Assembly: GCF_004310685.1 (NCBI RefSeq)
Contig: NZ_SISG01000001.1
Coordinates: forward strand, 2,418,001 to 2,482,000
DNA from: Glaciihabitans arcticus
Lineage (GTDB): Bacteria; Actinomycetota; Actinomycetes; Actinomycetales; Microbacteriaceae
DNA: 64,000 bases
Direction of reading: 5' to 3'
The notes under the pieces are model-generated. The model did no database searches. It saw only the letters and a program-made list of their open reading frames with translations, and was not told the DNA's origin. The position numbers were made by a program, and so were the translations under genes. Position 1 is the stretch's first letter. The number at the start of each line of letters is the position of its first letter. Below are positions 31,801 to 38,899 of this stretch, one piece after another.

Positions 31801-33988
31801 CCTTGAGGTACGCGTTGAAGTCACCGCTCAGCAGGATGCGATCGGTGGCCTTCTGCGTCTTCAGCATGTTGGCGAAGGCGACGAGCGCCTGGGCCTGGGC
31901 CACTCGTGAGGCGTTCGAGAAGCCCTGTCCGTCTCCCGCGTCGGTGTTGCCGGTGCCGCTGCCCGATCCCTTCGACTTGAAGTGGTTGACGATCGCGAGG
32001 AACTCGGTTTCGGCGCCGCCGCCCTTGAGGGCGAACTCCTGCGCGAGCGGCTGGCGGGCATTGGCGAAGGCCGGGTCATCCAGAATCACGGACGAACCGA
32101 CGGTCTCGACAACCGCGCTCTTGTAGATGAAGGCGGTGCGGATGACGTCTTCGCTGGCGGGAAGCGCAGCGGGGGACGGCACAAACGACCAGACGTTGGA
32201 ACCGGCTGCCGTGTTGAGCGCAGCGGTCAGGGTCTGGAGCGCCTCGTCGCGGGGCTTGTTGAACCGCGCGGAGTTCTCGATCTCCTCGAGCGCGACAACG
32301 TCGGCGTCGAGCGAGTTCAGGGCGGCGACGATCTTGTCCTGCTGGCGCTTGAGGTTGGCCGGGTTGGCCGCTCCGCGCGCGTCGCAGCCTGCGTTGACCG
32401 TGACGGGAAGGCCCGCGCGGTCGTTGTAGTAGGTGCAGGTTCCGAGTGTGTCACCCGTGGTGGAGAAGTAGTTCAGCACGTTGAACGTCGCGAAGGTCGC
32501 GTCGCCACCGACGGGCAGGGGTGCTGCCGTACGGGTGTTGGCGAAAGTCGCGGGCTGCACGGTCGAGGCGTTGGCGGTCGTGAGCTGCTGCGTCGGCTGG
32601 TAGTTCCAGGCCGAGAAGCGGTAGTCGAGGATGACCGGCTTCGTGAACGTGACGGCCGCGCCCGTGCGCACCGGTGCGGTGAGCGAGAGGTAGGGCAGCT
32701 CGGTGTCCTTCGAGGTGTTGAAGTTCACGCTGGCACCATCGTCGAGCGTGATGGCGCGGCCGGCGTTCGAGGCGACGAGGGCCGTGTACTCGGCGCTGCC
32801 GGGCTCGGTCACCGCCGTCGGGGTGGCGAGCGGCTTCGTTCCGGGGTTGAGCACAACCGATCCGAAGTAGTTGGTGTCGTAGGTGTCGGTGACCGTGAAG
32901 GCACCGGCCGGAGCGACGAGCATGCTCTCGGCTGCCTCGCGCTGAGCGATCGGCACCTCGGTGCTGATCGGCTGCACGGGGGCGGCGGTCTCGGTCAGCA
33001 CGGTGAGTTCGCCGGCTGCGACGGTGACCTCGGTGAGTCCCTGGAACTCGCTCACGGGGCCGGTGACCTCGACGTAGGAACCGATCGGCGCCGCTGCGGC
33101 CGTCGCCGACGAGAAGACGAAGACGGCGTTCGATGCGGTGTGGCTCGCGAAGTCGACGGCTCCACCGGTTCCCGGCGTCTGGATGACGTAGCCGTTGAAC
33201 GTGCCGGCACCGGAGCCGTAGTTGGCCGTGACGATGCCGCGCGTGGTGACGGTGGACCCGACGAGCGGGCTCGTCGCGGTGCTGCCCTGGATCTCCGCGA
33301 TCGTCGCGGTGACGGCGACGGGCGGATCGGTGGGCTCCGGGTCGGGCGTGGTGCCGGTTCCCGTGGAGTTGCGGGGCGAGGGAGCCGCCGTAGTGAAGTC
33401 GGTGCCGTTGACGTCGGAGTCAGCGGCCGCCGCGCGGTTCTGCGAGAGCGCGAGGCCACCGGCGGGGGCGACCGTGCCCTCGAACGTGAGCGACGTGCCC
33501 CAGCCGACGAGGTCCTCGATGGCCGGGTTGCCCACGAGGGAACCGGTGCCCACCGGGAGTGCCGTGGTCTGGTTGGCGAGGAAGAGGCTGCCGCCGGCAC
33601 CGCCGGACGCGAATGCTGTGGTCTGGTCGGGGGTCGGGAGGGGGCTGGTGTTCGTCGCGGATCCGGCGCCTCCGACGAGGAAGTACCCTCCGGCCTTGAC
33701 GATTCCGGTGAGGGGGAAGATGTTGCTCGGAGCGGTGGTGGTCGCGGGCGCGCGGTACTGCAGTGACTTTCCGGTCAGGTTGATGTCGCTGCCGGTCGGG
33801 TTGAAGAGCTCGACGAAGCGCGGGTACGCGGATCCGCCGCTGCCGCCGTTGTTGAAGGCCTCGTTGATGACGAGTCCCGTGCCGGCCGTATTGGCGGACG
33901 CGGGACCAGCAACAATGGGTGCTGCTGTGAGCGCGAGCGCTGTAAGCGCTGCGAGACCGAGTTTGGCTCGGCGATTCGGTGCGTGCAT
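28859..33988 (-). CDS. Secreted ExeM/NucH-type nuclease fused to 5'-nucleotidase
   Basis: The 1709-residue protein has a Sec signal peptide (residues 1-32, ending AxA). A lamin-tail domain follows (about 36-155, LVINEAFNNGGSGGSAYPRF), then an OB-like domain (about 225-330), and an endonuclease/exonuclease/phosphatase domain (about 495-815: ATFNVLNYF, VVALEEIENS, LLSGDFNAY, SSDHDPIV). A calcineurin-like metallophosphatase (about 828-1100: LLNINDFHGRID, LSDGDNIGAS, AVGNHEFDQG, FTGHTHK) comes next, then the 5'-nucleotidase C-terminal domain (about 1137-1350) and three Ig-like repeats (1442-1709). It should degrade extracellular DNA/RNA and dephosphorylate the nucleotides. All key metal ligands appear present. 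GGGAG precedes the ATG. A three-unit PHO box lies upstream. No sorting signal, so it is released. Confidence 0.95.
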   Translation of the reverse strand: MHAPNRRAKLGLAALTALALTAAPIVAGPASANTAGTGLVINEAFNNGGSGGSAYPRFVELFNPTGSDINLTGKSLQYRAPATTTAPSNIFPLTGIVKAGGYFLVGGAGSATNTSPLPTPDQTTAFASGGAGGSLFLANQTTALPVGTGSLVGNPAIEDLVGWGTSLTFEGTVAPAGGLALSQNRAAAADSDVNGTDFTTAAPSPRNSTGTGTTPDPEPTDPPVAVTATIAEIQGSTATSPLVGSTVTTRGIVTANYGSGAGTFNGYVIQTPGTGGAVDFASHTASNAVFVFSSATAAAAPIGSYVEVTGPVSEFQGLTEVTVAAGELTVLTETAAPVQPISTEVPIAQREAAESMLVAPAGAFTVTDTYDTNYFGSVVLNPGTKPLATPTAVTEPGSAEYTALVASNAGRAITLDDGASVNFNTSKDTELPYLSLTAPVRTGAAVTFTKPVILDYRFSAWNYQPTQQLTTANASTVQPATFANTRTAAPLPVGGDATFATFNVLNYFSTTGDTLGTCTYYNDRAGLPVTVNAGCDARGAANPANLKRQQDKIVAALNSLDADVVALEEIENSARFNKPRDEALQTLTAALNTAAGSNVWSFVPSPAALPASEDVIRTAFIYKSAVVETVGSSVILDDPAFANARQPLAQEFALKGGGAETEFLAIVNHFKSKGSGSGTGNTDAGDGQGFSNASRVAQAQALVAFANMLKTQKATDRILLSGDFNAYLKEDPIDVILGAGFVDLGATTGKETYSFDGASGSLDHIFASGAANESVTGVDIWNINSVESIALEYSRYNYNALNFYAPDAYRSSDHDPIVAGLALAETEPATVDINLLNINDFHGRIDANTIKFAGTVEKLRAEGGDDNTLFLSDGDNIGASLFASSSQKDQPTIDVLNALELDSSAVGNHEFDQGFSDLTGRVDSAADWSYLGANVYLAGTTTPALDAYDIFEIDGVRVAVIGAVTEETPSLVSPGGISTLEFGDPVVAVNRVVTDLKARDLADVFIAEYHEGAGAGTPDGATLEQELALTDSAFAEIVKNTTADVDAIFTGHTHKQYVWNAQVPGAAAGVTRPVLQTGSYGENVGQIVLTYDNATDDVVDYTARNVARITTADDLLVSTYPRVAQVKTIVTAALAAAAQIGNVSVGTIAKDITSAYIGTARDDRASESALGNLVADSFVETLADERLGGAEIGVVNPGGLRAELFAGNVTYSQANAVLPFANNLWTTTLTGAQFKTLLEQQWQRTTAGAVPSRPYLALGLSDNVNYTYDATLPEGSRITSITVDDKPIDPTRGYRIGTVSFLLEGGDNFHVFKSSTAKKDSGLVDRDAWIDFITDNSPLSPSFDRRGVAVMGAPTEALDSGFSGAVLLSKLNLTSLGSPLNTTVSAYFEGSDAKPIKSKVSALGSATAIFTVPRDLPAASTLVLVANESGTTVRIPVTINPDPVITGATPTIEGTPAVGETLTAVAGTWAPADVELAFQWKRSGVAIAGATEAEYALTPADFGKTITVTVTGSHDDLPAVALTSTSVTVVAGTFDTTVPVITGRNAVGVKLTATVGAWTPVASKLTYRWLRNGASISGASKATYTTTKSDAGKAITVLVTGTATGFTPVSVASEPVVVGKVLTATPTPRISGKAAVGKKLVVTPGTWKPSPVSLSVQWYRNGVAIDGAISKSYVLKAADRGKTITVKVKGSKVGYTSKTATSKKTSKVK

Positions 33989-34036
33989 GACATTTCTCCC
34001 TCAGAGCGCGAACGTGCGCGCGATCATTCAAGGGAG

Positions 34037-34069
34037 GCGGGGTGCCCGCGGGGTGCCCACAAGGTGAAC
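34037..34069 (-). promoter_or_regulatory. PHO box: three contiguous 11-nt PhoP-type direct repeats
   Basis: On the minus strand, GTTCACCTTGT (34059-34069) is followed without gap by GGGCACCCCGC (34048-34058) and an identical GGGCACCCCGC (34037-34047). Each unit has the G(T/G)(T/G)CACC core and 11-nt length of Streptomyces PhoP direct repeat units. It lies 49-81 nt upstream of the nuclease/nucleotidase ATG and points toward it. Confidence 0.78.
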
Positions 34070-34080
34070 AATCCGTAGCT

Positions 34081-34105
34081 GGGTGGCGACCATTGGCCGC
34101 CACCC
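34081..34105. terminator. Probable terminator of the aldo/keto reductase gene
   Basis: An 8-bp GC stem, GGGTGGCG (34081-34088) with CGCCACCC (34098-34105), lies just past the reductase stop and just before the PHO box of the next gene on the same strand. No U-tract. Confidence 0.6.
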
Positions 34106-34114
34106 GAACGGGGG

Positions 34115-35014
34115 CTACGAGAGGGCGGCGAGTTCCTCGGCCGTGAGCTCGATGACGTTCATCAGCGCCGGCACCTGGGCGACGGTTCGGGCGCTCGCGA
34201 TCGGCGCACCGACGACATCCTGCGCCCGCAACCACGCCAGCGCGACGGATGCCACGTCGGCGCCGTGGGCGGTGGCGACGTCATCCAGTGTCGACAACAG
34301 CTCGATGTTCGCGGGCACCTCGAGGTAGCGGGATGCGCCACCCGCGCGCGGCGAGTCGACGGCGGGCCCACCGGCGCGGTACTTGCCGCTCAGGAAGCCG
34401 CTTGCGAGCGAGGAGTAGGGCAGCTCGGTGATGCCGAGCTCGGCGAGGGTCGGGACGAGGCCCGTCTCGATGCCGCGCTCGACGAGGCTCCAGCGGTCCT
34501 GCGCGAAGGTGAAGGGCGTGAGGCCCTGCGCTTTCGCGATCTCGACCGCGCTGCGCACGCGATCCGCCTCGAAGTTGGAGGCGCCGACCGCGCGCACCTT
34601 GCCCGCCTTCACGAGGGCGTCGAACGCGGCGACGTACTCCTCCTGCGCAACATCCTTGTCGTCGTTGTGCGCGTAGTAGAGGTCGATGTAGTCGGTCTGC
34701 AGACGGCGCAGCGAGTCATCGACGGCTGCCGCGAGGTTGGCGGCGCTGAGTCCGGGCCGCGCCTCGAGCGAGGAGACCTTGGTCGCGATGTGCACGCTGT
34801 CGCGATTGCCTCGGGATGCGACCCACTCCCCGATGATCTCCTCGGAGTCACCGCCGGCGTTGCCGGGCACCCATGCGCTGTACACGTCGGCCGTGTCGAT
34901 GGATCGCCCGCCCGCCGCCACGAAGGCGTCGAGAACGGCGAAGCTCTCGTCCTTGTTGGCGGTCCAACCGAATACGTTGCCGCCGAGTACTACCGGTCCC
35001 AGTTCAGAAGTCAT
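34115..35014 (-). CDS. Aldo/keto reductase
   Basis: The 299-residue product is an NADPH-dependent TIM-barrel reductase: catalytic Asp and Tyr in DTADVYSAW, Lys in IATKVSS, His in YYAHNDD, and FEADRVRSAVEIA and PYSSLASGFLSGKYR in the cofactor region. It lacks the extended loops of eukaryotic enzymes and resembles YajO/YdhF-like bacterial members that reduce various carbonyls. No Shine-Dalgarno or leaderless -10 is obvious. It stands alone, between purA and the nuclease gene. Confidence 0.93.
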   Translation of the reverse strand: MTSELGPVVLGGNVFGWTANKDESFAVLDAFVAAGGRSIDTADVYSAWVPGNAGGDSEEIIGEWVASRGNRDSVHIATKVSSLEARPGLSAANLAAAVDDSLRRLQTDYIDLYYAHNDDKDVAQEEYVAAFDALVKAGKVRAVGASNFEADRVRSAVEIAKAQGLTPFTFAQDRWSLVERGIETGLVPTLAELGITELPYSSLASGFLSGKYRAGGPAVDSPRAGGASRYLEVPANIELLSTLDDVATAHGADVASVALAWLRAQDVVGAPIASARTVAQVPALMNVIELTAEELAALS

Positions 35015-35054
35015 GCTTAACCCAACAGCCGTCGGGCCGGCGTATTCCGAGTGT

Positions 35055-36341
35055 CTAGTCGAGCAAATCGTGCCGCACGATGATGGCCTCGCGGTCGGGG
35101 CCGACGCCGATGGCCGAGATGCGGGATCCGCTCATCGCCTCGATTGCGAGCACGTAGGACTGGGCGTTCGCGGGCAGGTCCTCGAAAGTGCGGGCACCCG
35201 TGATGTCCTCTTCCCAGCCGGGGAACTCCTCGTAGATGGGCTTCGCGTGGTGGAAGTCGGACTGCGAGGCGGGCACCTCGTCGACGCGCTTGCCGTCCAC
35301 CTCGTAGGCGACACACACCGGTATGACGGAAAGGCCGGTGAGCACATCCAGTTTCGTCATCACGAAGTCGGTCACGCCGTTGATGCGCGCCGAGTAGCGG
35401 GCGATCGGGGCGTCGTACCAACCGGTGCGGCGCGGGCGGCCGGTCGTGGTGCCGAACTCGAAACCCTTCGAGCGCAGGAACTCGCCCGACTCGTCGTGCA
35501 GCTCGGTCGGGAAGGGACCGGCGCCGACGCGGGTCGTGTACGCCTTGACGATGCCGATGACGCGGTCGATGCGGTTGGGGGCGACGCCGGATCCGGTCGC
35601 CGCACCCCCCGAGGTCGAGTTGGAGGAGGTCACGAACGGGTAGGTGCCGTGGTCGACGTCCAGCATGGTCGCCTGGCCGCCCTCGAAGAGCACGATCTTG
35701 CCGGCGTCGAGAGCCTGGTTCAGCAGGAGGCTCGTGTCGGCGACCATCGGCCGGAGACGTTCGGCGTAGGCGAGCAGGTCATCCACGATCTCATCGATCT
35801 GAATGGCGCGGCGGTTGTAGATCTTGACGAGAAGGTGGTTCTTCTGGTGCAGCGCACCCTCCACCTTCTGGCGCAGGATGTTCTCGTCGAACAGGTCCTG
35901 GATGCGGATGCCGACCCGGTTGATCTTGTCGGCGTAGGCCGGGCCGATGCCGCGACCGGTCGTGCCGATCTGGCGCTTGCCGAGGAAGCGCTCGGTGACC
36001 TTGTCGAGCGTGCGGTGGTACTGGGTGATGACGTGCGCGTTCGAGGAGACGAGCAGGCGCGAGACGTCGACGCCACGAGCAACGAGTGCGGTCAGTTCGT
36101 CAAACAGCACCTCGATGTCGATGACGACACCGTTCGCGATCACCGGGATCACGCCGGGGCTCAGGATGCCGGACGGCAGCAGGTGCAGCGCATACTTCTC
36201 ATCGCCCACAACGACGGTGTGGCCGGCATTGTTGCCGCCGTTGAACTTCACGACGTAGTCGATGCGGCTGCCGAGAAGGTCGGTGGCCTTGCCTTTACCC
36301 TCATCGCCCCACTGGGCGCCGATGATGACTATCGCTGGCAT
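35055..36341 (-). CDS. purA: Adenylosuccinate synthetase
   Basis: PurA joins IMP and aspartate with GTP in the first step to AMP. The 428-residue product has the P-loop GDEGKGK (residues 12-18), [31 protein letters not shown], the [20 protein letters not shown] stretch followed by SNSTSGG, and [13 protein letters not shown]. Length matches the family. AGAGG lies 8 nt before the ATG. It is divergent from a membrane acyltransferase. Confidence 0.97.
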   Translation of the reverse strand: MPAIVIIGAQWGDEGKGKATDLLGSRIDYVVKFNGGNNAGHTVVVGDEKYALHLLPSGILSPGVIPVIANGVVIDIEVLFDELTALVARGVDVSRLLVSSNAHVITQYHRTLDKVTERFLGKRQIGTTGRGIGPAYADKINRVGIRIQDLFDENILRQKVEGALHQKNHLLVKIYNRRAIQIDEIVDDLLAYAERLRPMVADTSLLLNQALDAGKIVLFEGGQATMLDVDHGTYPFVTSSNSTSGGAATGSGVAPNRIDRVIGIVKAYTTRVGAGPFPTELHDESGEFLRSKGFEFGTTTGRPRRTGWYDAPIARYSARINGVTDFVMTKLDVLTGLSVIPVCVAYEVDGKRVDEVPASQSDFHHAKPIYEEFPGWEEDITGARTFEDLPANAQSYVLAIEAMSGSRISAIGVGPDREAIIVRHDLLD

Positions 36342-36375
36342 GACGGGACCTCTCGATGGAACGGGATTACACCCA

Positions 36376-36381
36376 ATTCTA
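36376..36381 (-). promoter_or_regulatory. Probable -10 element for purA
   Basis: Minus strand TAGAAT, about 35 nt before the ATG, leaving a short leader that carries AGAGG. No good -35. Confidence 0.4.
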
Positions 36382-36436
36382 GAGCGAAGACGATAACCTT
36401 CCTGTGAACTGTGTGGTTTGGGGTGAAGGAGGGTCT

Positions 36437-37711
36437 GTGGCGTCGGACGTGGCCCCCCGCATCGAGCGTGATTCGGCGGTCGATCTCGTCAAAGCGGTCT
36501 GCCTTCTCATCGTCGTCGGCCTGCACGCGCTGATGGCCGGGGTCACCGTTGGCGACGGGGGTCTCGCCGTCACGAACTCGCTCGAAGGCCATCCGATCTT
36601 CGCCTGGGCGACGTGGGGCGTGCAGATCATGCCGCTGTTCTTCCTGCTCGGTGGCTTCTCGAGCCTCACCCAGTGGCGCCGGATGAAAACGGGCGGCGCG
36701 ACGGCCGGCGACTACATCCGTCAGCGGGTGCAGCGTCTCGCGCATCCCGCACTGCTGCCGATCGCGCTCGTCGCGGGCTGCCTCGCCGCCGTCGCGCTGA
36801 CCGGGGTCTCGAACGAAGTGCTCAGCCAGGTCGGCTTCCGCATCGGGCAGCCTCTGTGGTTCCTCGCCGTCTACCTTGGCTGCGCGGGCTTCGTGCCGCT
36901 GATGGCCCGCCTGCACGACGCCCACCCGAGACTGACGCTGTTCGGCCTGCTCGCGCTGTCGATTTGTGTGGATGTCACATCCCGCGCCCTCGAAGCACCC
37001 GGCCTCGGCGCGCTCAACTTCCTGTTCGTCTGGCTCTTCATCCAGCAACTGGGGTTCTGGTACGCGGACGGTTGGTTCCTCCGCCGTAACCGCTGGCTGC
37101 TGCTCGCTCTCGCGCTCGGCGCGTTCGGGCTGCTCACCGGTCTCACGATGGGGCTCGGCTACTCGACCGACATGTACGTGAACCTGAACCCGCCGACGAT
37201 CTGCATCCTCGTGCTCGGGGTCGGCCAGCTGCTGCTGTTCAGTGCTGCGCATCCCTGGCTCGTGCGAATGGCCCACGTGCCGTCGCTGCAGCGCGCCGCG
37301 GCCGGGGTGAACCGGCACTCGATGACGATCTACCTCTGGCACGTTCCGGTCGTGGTGCTGGTGGCCCTCACCATGATGACCGCGCGTCTGCCCTTCCCTG
37401 AGCCGCTCAGCCGGGCCTGGTGGGAGACGAGGCCGCTGTTCCTGCTCGCCATCGCCGTCGGCCTTGTTCCCGTTGTGCTGTTGGTCGCCTACTACGACAG
37501 TCGTCAGCGGGCGCTTGTGCAGCGATCGACGCCGGGCTGGCTTGCGGCGATCAAGGTAGCGCTCGCGGTTGCGGGGGTGGCGATCATCCTGCTCGTCGGA
37601 TTCACACCCGCACCAGCTGCGGCAATCGCGATAGCGCTGCTCTTTCTCGCGGTGCGCCTGCAGGTGCTGCGGAGGCGGCGCGTTCACCCGCCGAGCGAGT
37701 CGCTGCCGTAG
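36437..37711 (+). CDS. Integral membrane acyltransferase (acyltransferase_3 family)
   Basis: The 424-residue protein has about ten membrane segments. The first is [20 protein letters not shown] followed by a conserved His in LHAL, as in the acyltransferase_3/OafA family, which transfers acyl groups to surface sugars, antibiotics or wall polymers. RLAHPALLP and [17 protein letters not shown] are further family features. I chose the GTG at 36437 because AAGGAGG (36426-36432) precedes it by 4 nt; an upstream in-frame GTG at 36404 lacks this. The substrate is unknown. It is divergent from purA. Confidence 0.87.
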   Translation: MASDVAPRIERDSAVDLVKAVCLLIVVGLHALMAGVTVGDGGLAVTNSLEGHPIFAWATWGVQIMPLFFLLGGFSSLTQWRRMKTGGATAGDYIRQRVQRLAHPALLPIALVAGCLAAVALTGVSNEVLSQVGFRIGQPLWFLAVYLGCAGFVPLMARLHDAHPRLTLFGLLALSICVDVTSRALEAPGLGALNFLFVWLFIQQLGFWYADGWFLRRNRWLLLALALGAFGLLTGLTMGLGYSTDMYVNLNPPTICILVLGVGQLLLFSAAHPWLVRMAHVPSLQRAAAGVNRHSMTIYLWHVPVVVLVALTMMTARLPFPEPLSRAWWETRPLFLLAIAVGLVPVVLLVAYYDSRQRALVQRSTPGWLAAIKVALAVAGVAIILLVGFTPAPAAAIAIALLFLAVRLQVLRRRRVHPPSESLP

Positions 37712-37722
37712 TCCCTCGATAA

Positions 37723-38216
37723 GCTGAGACATTCCCAGTTCAGGTCGACGGGGACTTCCTGCGGACCGTCGAGTTCGAGAACGGCCTGCAGGTCGACATC
37801 TACGTGCTCGGCTATGGCGAGAGCGCGAAGGACTCGTCGCCGACGTCCGAGTCGAATGGCGAGAGCCCGTTCCCCGCGGGATCGCCCGAGGTGGCCGTCG
37901 CCTTAGTCCTCTCCAACCCGACGGATGACCCGATCGATGTCTGGCGCTTCCGCCAGGTCGGCTCCTTCGAGGGAGCCGAGTACTTCGCCACCTTCAGTTC
38001 CGACGGCCAGGACGCGACCCACCTGAAGCTCGGATACGAGTCGGCCCCTACGAGCAGTTCGAGAATTCGGATGCCCCGTGGTTGCTCGAACCCGGCGACA
38101 CCACGTACTACGCCGACACAATCCTGCTCGAGCAGACCGGCCTGCTGAACGACACCCTTCAACTCGGAACCGGCGAGCGGGTGGAAGACTTCGAGTTGCA
38201 GTTCGACGTCAACTGA
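37723..38216 (+). pseudogene. Remnant of a secreted protein gene, N-terminus lost and frameshifted
   Basis: An open stretch starting after a TAA at 37720 reads VQVDGDFLRTVEFENGLQVD and continues through SNPTDDPIDVWRFRQVGSF to HLKLGYES. It has no start codon or signal peptide. Near 38041-38048, in CGGCCCCT, the coherent sequence moves to another frame, reading PYEQFENSDAPWLLEPGDTT, then LLNDTLQLG and ending FELQFDVN-stop at 38214-38216, consistent with loss of one base. The beta-rich pattern suggests a lipoprotein or secreted domain. It could also be a sequencing error plus a missing start, but the absent N-terminus argues for decay. Confidence 0.65.
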
Positions 38217-38248
38217 CTGGCCGCTGTCCGCGGAGGAGCCGATTCTGT

Positions 38249-38887
38249 TCAGGCGAAGGAAACGTGCTGCATGACCCACGCGTGCATGGCAACGGCGGCC
38301 GCCGCTGACGCGTTGATGCTGCGCGTACTTCCAAACTGGCTGATCTCCACGATCGCCTCCGACGCGGCGATCGCCTCGGCTGACAGGCCCGGCCCTTCCT
38401 GCCCAAAGAGCAGGACACAACGCTTCGGAAGCGCGTAGGTCTCGAGCAGTACGCTGCCCGGCACATTGTCGATCGCGATGACCGGCAGCTCCTCCCCGGC
38501 CGCCCAGGCAGTGAAGGCCGCGACATCCTCGTGGTGCAGCACGTGCTGGTAACGATCGGTGACCATGGCCCCGCGCTTGTTCCAGCGCTTGCGTCCGATG
38601 ATGTGAACGGTGTCGGCTCCGAAGGCGTTGGCGCTGCGCACGATCGAGCCGATGTTCATGTCGTGCTGCCAGTTCTCGATTGCTACATGAAAGGGATGCC
38701 GCCGCTCATCCAAATCACTGATGATCGCTTCCATGCTCCAGTAGCGATACCGGTCGATGACGTTGCGCGTGTCCCCCCGCTCGAGCAGCTCGCGGTCGTA
38801 CCACGGCTCGAGTGGAAGGTCTCCGACCCACGGCCCGACGCCGTGGGTCGTCAGCTCAACGCTGGGGTTGTTCGGTGTATCGGTCAC
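38249..38887 (-). CDS. TrmH/SpoU family RNA 2'-O-methyltransferase
   Basis: The 212-residue protein shows all three SPOUT motifs: NIGSIVRSANAFG (motif 1, with the catalytic Arg), LLFGQEGPGLS (motif 2) and SINASAAAAVAMHAW (motif 3), building the knotted SAM site. It methylates a ribose in tRNA or rRNA. The N-terminal 60 residues are not a substrate-binding domain of the 23S enzyme type, so a tRNA target is more likely, but this is inference. The GTG start is 6 nt from TAGCCT. Confidence 0.92.
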   Translation of the reverse strand: MTDTPNNPSVELTTHGVGPWVGDLPLEPWYDRELLERGDTRNVIDRYRYWSMEAIISDLDERRHPFHVAIENWQHDMNIGSIVRSANAFGADTVHIIGRKRWNKRGAMVTDRYQHVLHHEDVAAFTAWAAGEELPVIAIDNVPGSVLLETYALPKRCVLLFGQEGPGLSAEAIAASEAIVEISQFGSTRSINASAAAAVAMHAWVMQHVSFA

Positions 38888-38893
38888 CCTCCG

Positions 38894-38899
38894 AGGCTA
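38894..38899 (-). promoter_or_regulatory. -10 element of a leaderless promoter for the RNA methyltransferase
   Basis: Minus strand TAGCCT, 6 nt before the GTG at 38887; it overlaps the stop codon of the upstream giant surface gene. Confidence 0.5.

Noticed and set aside
29447-33766. Long plus-strand open frames antisense to the nuclease-nucleotidase gene
   Set aside because: No domain signature, and the opposite strand has continuous, well-conserved enzyme domains.
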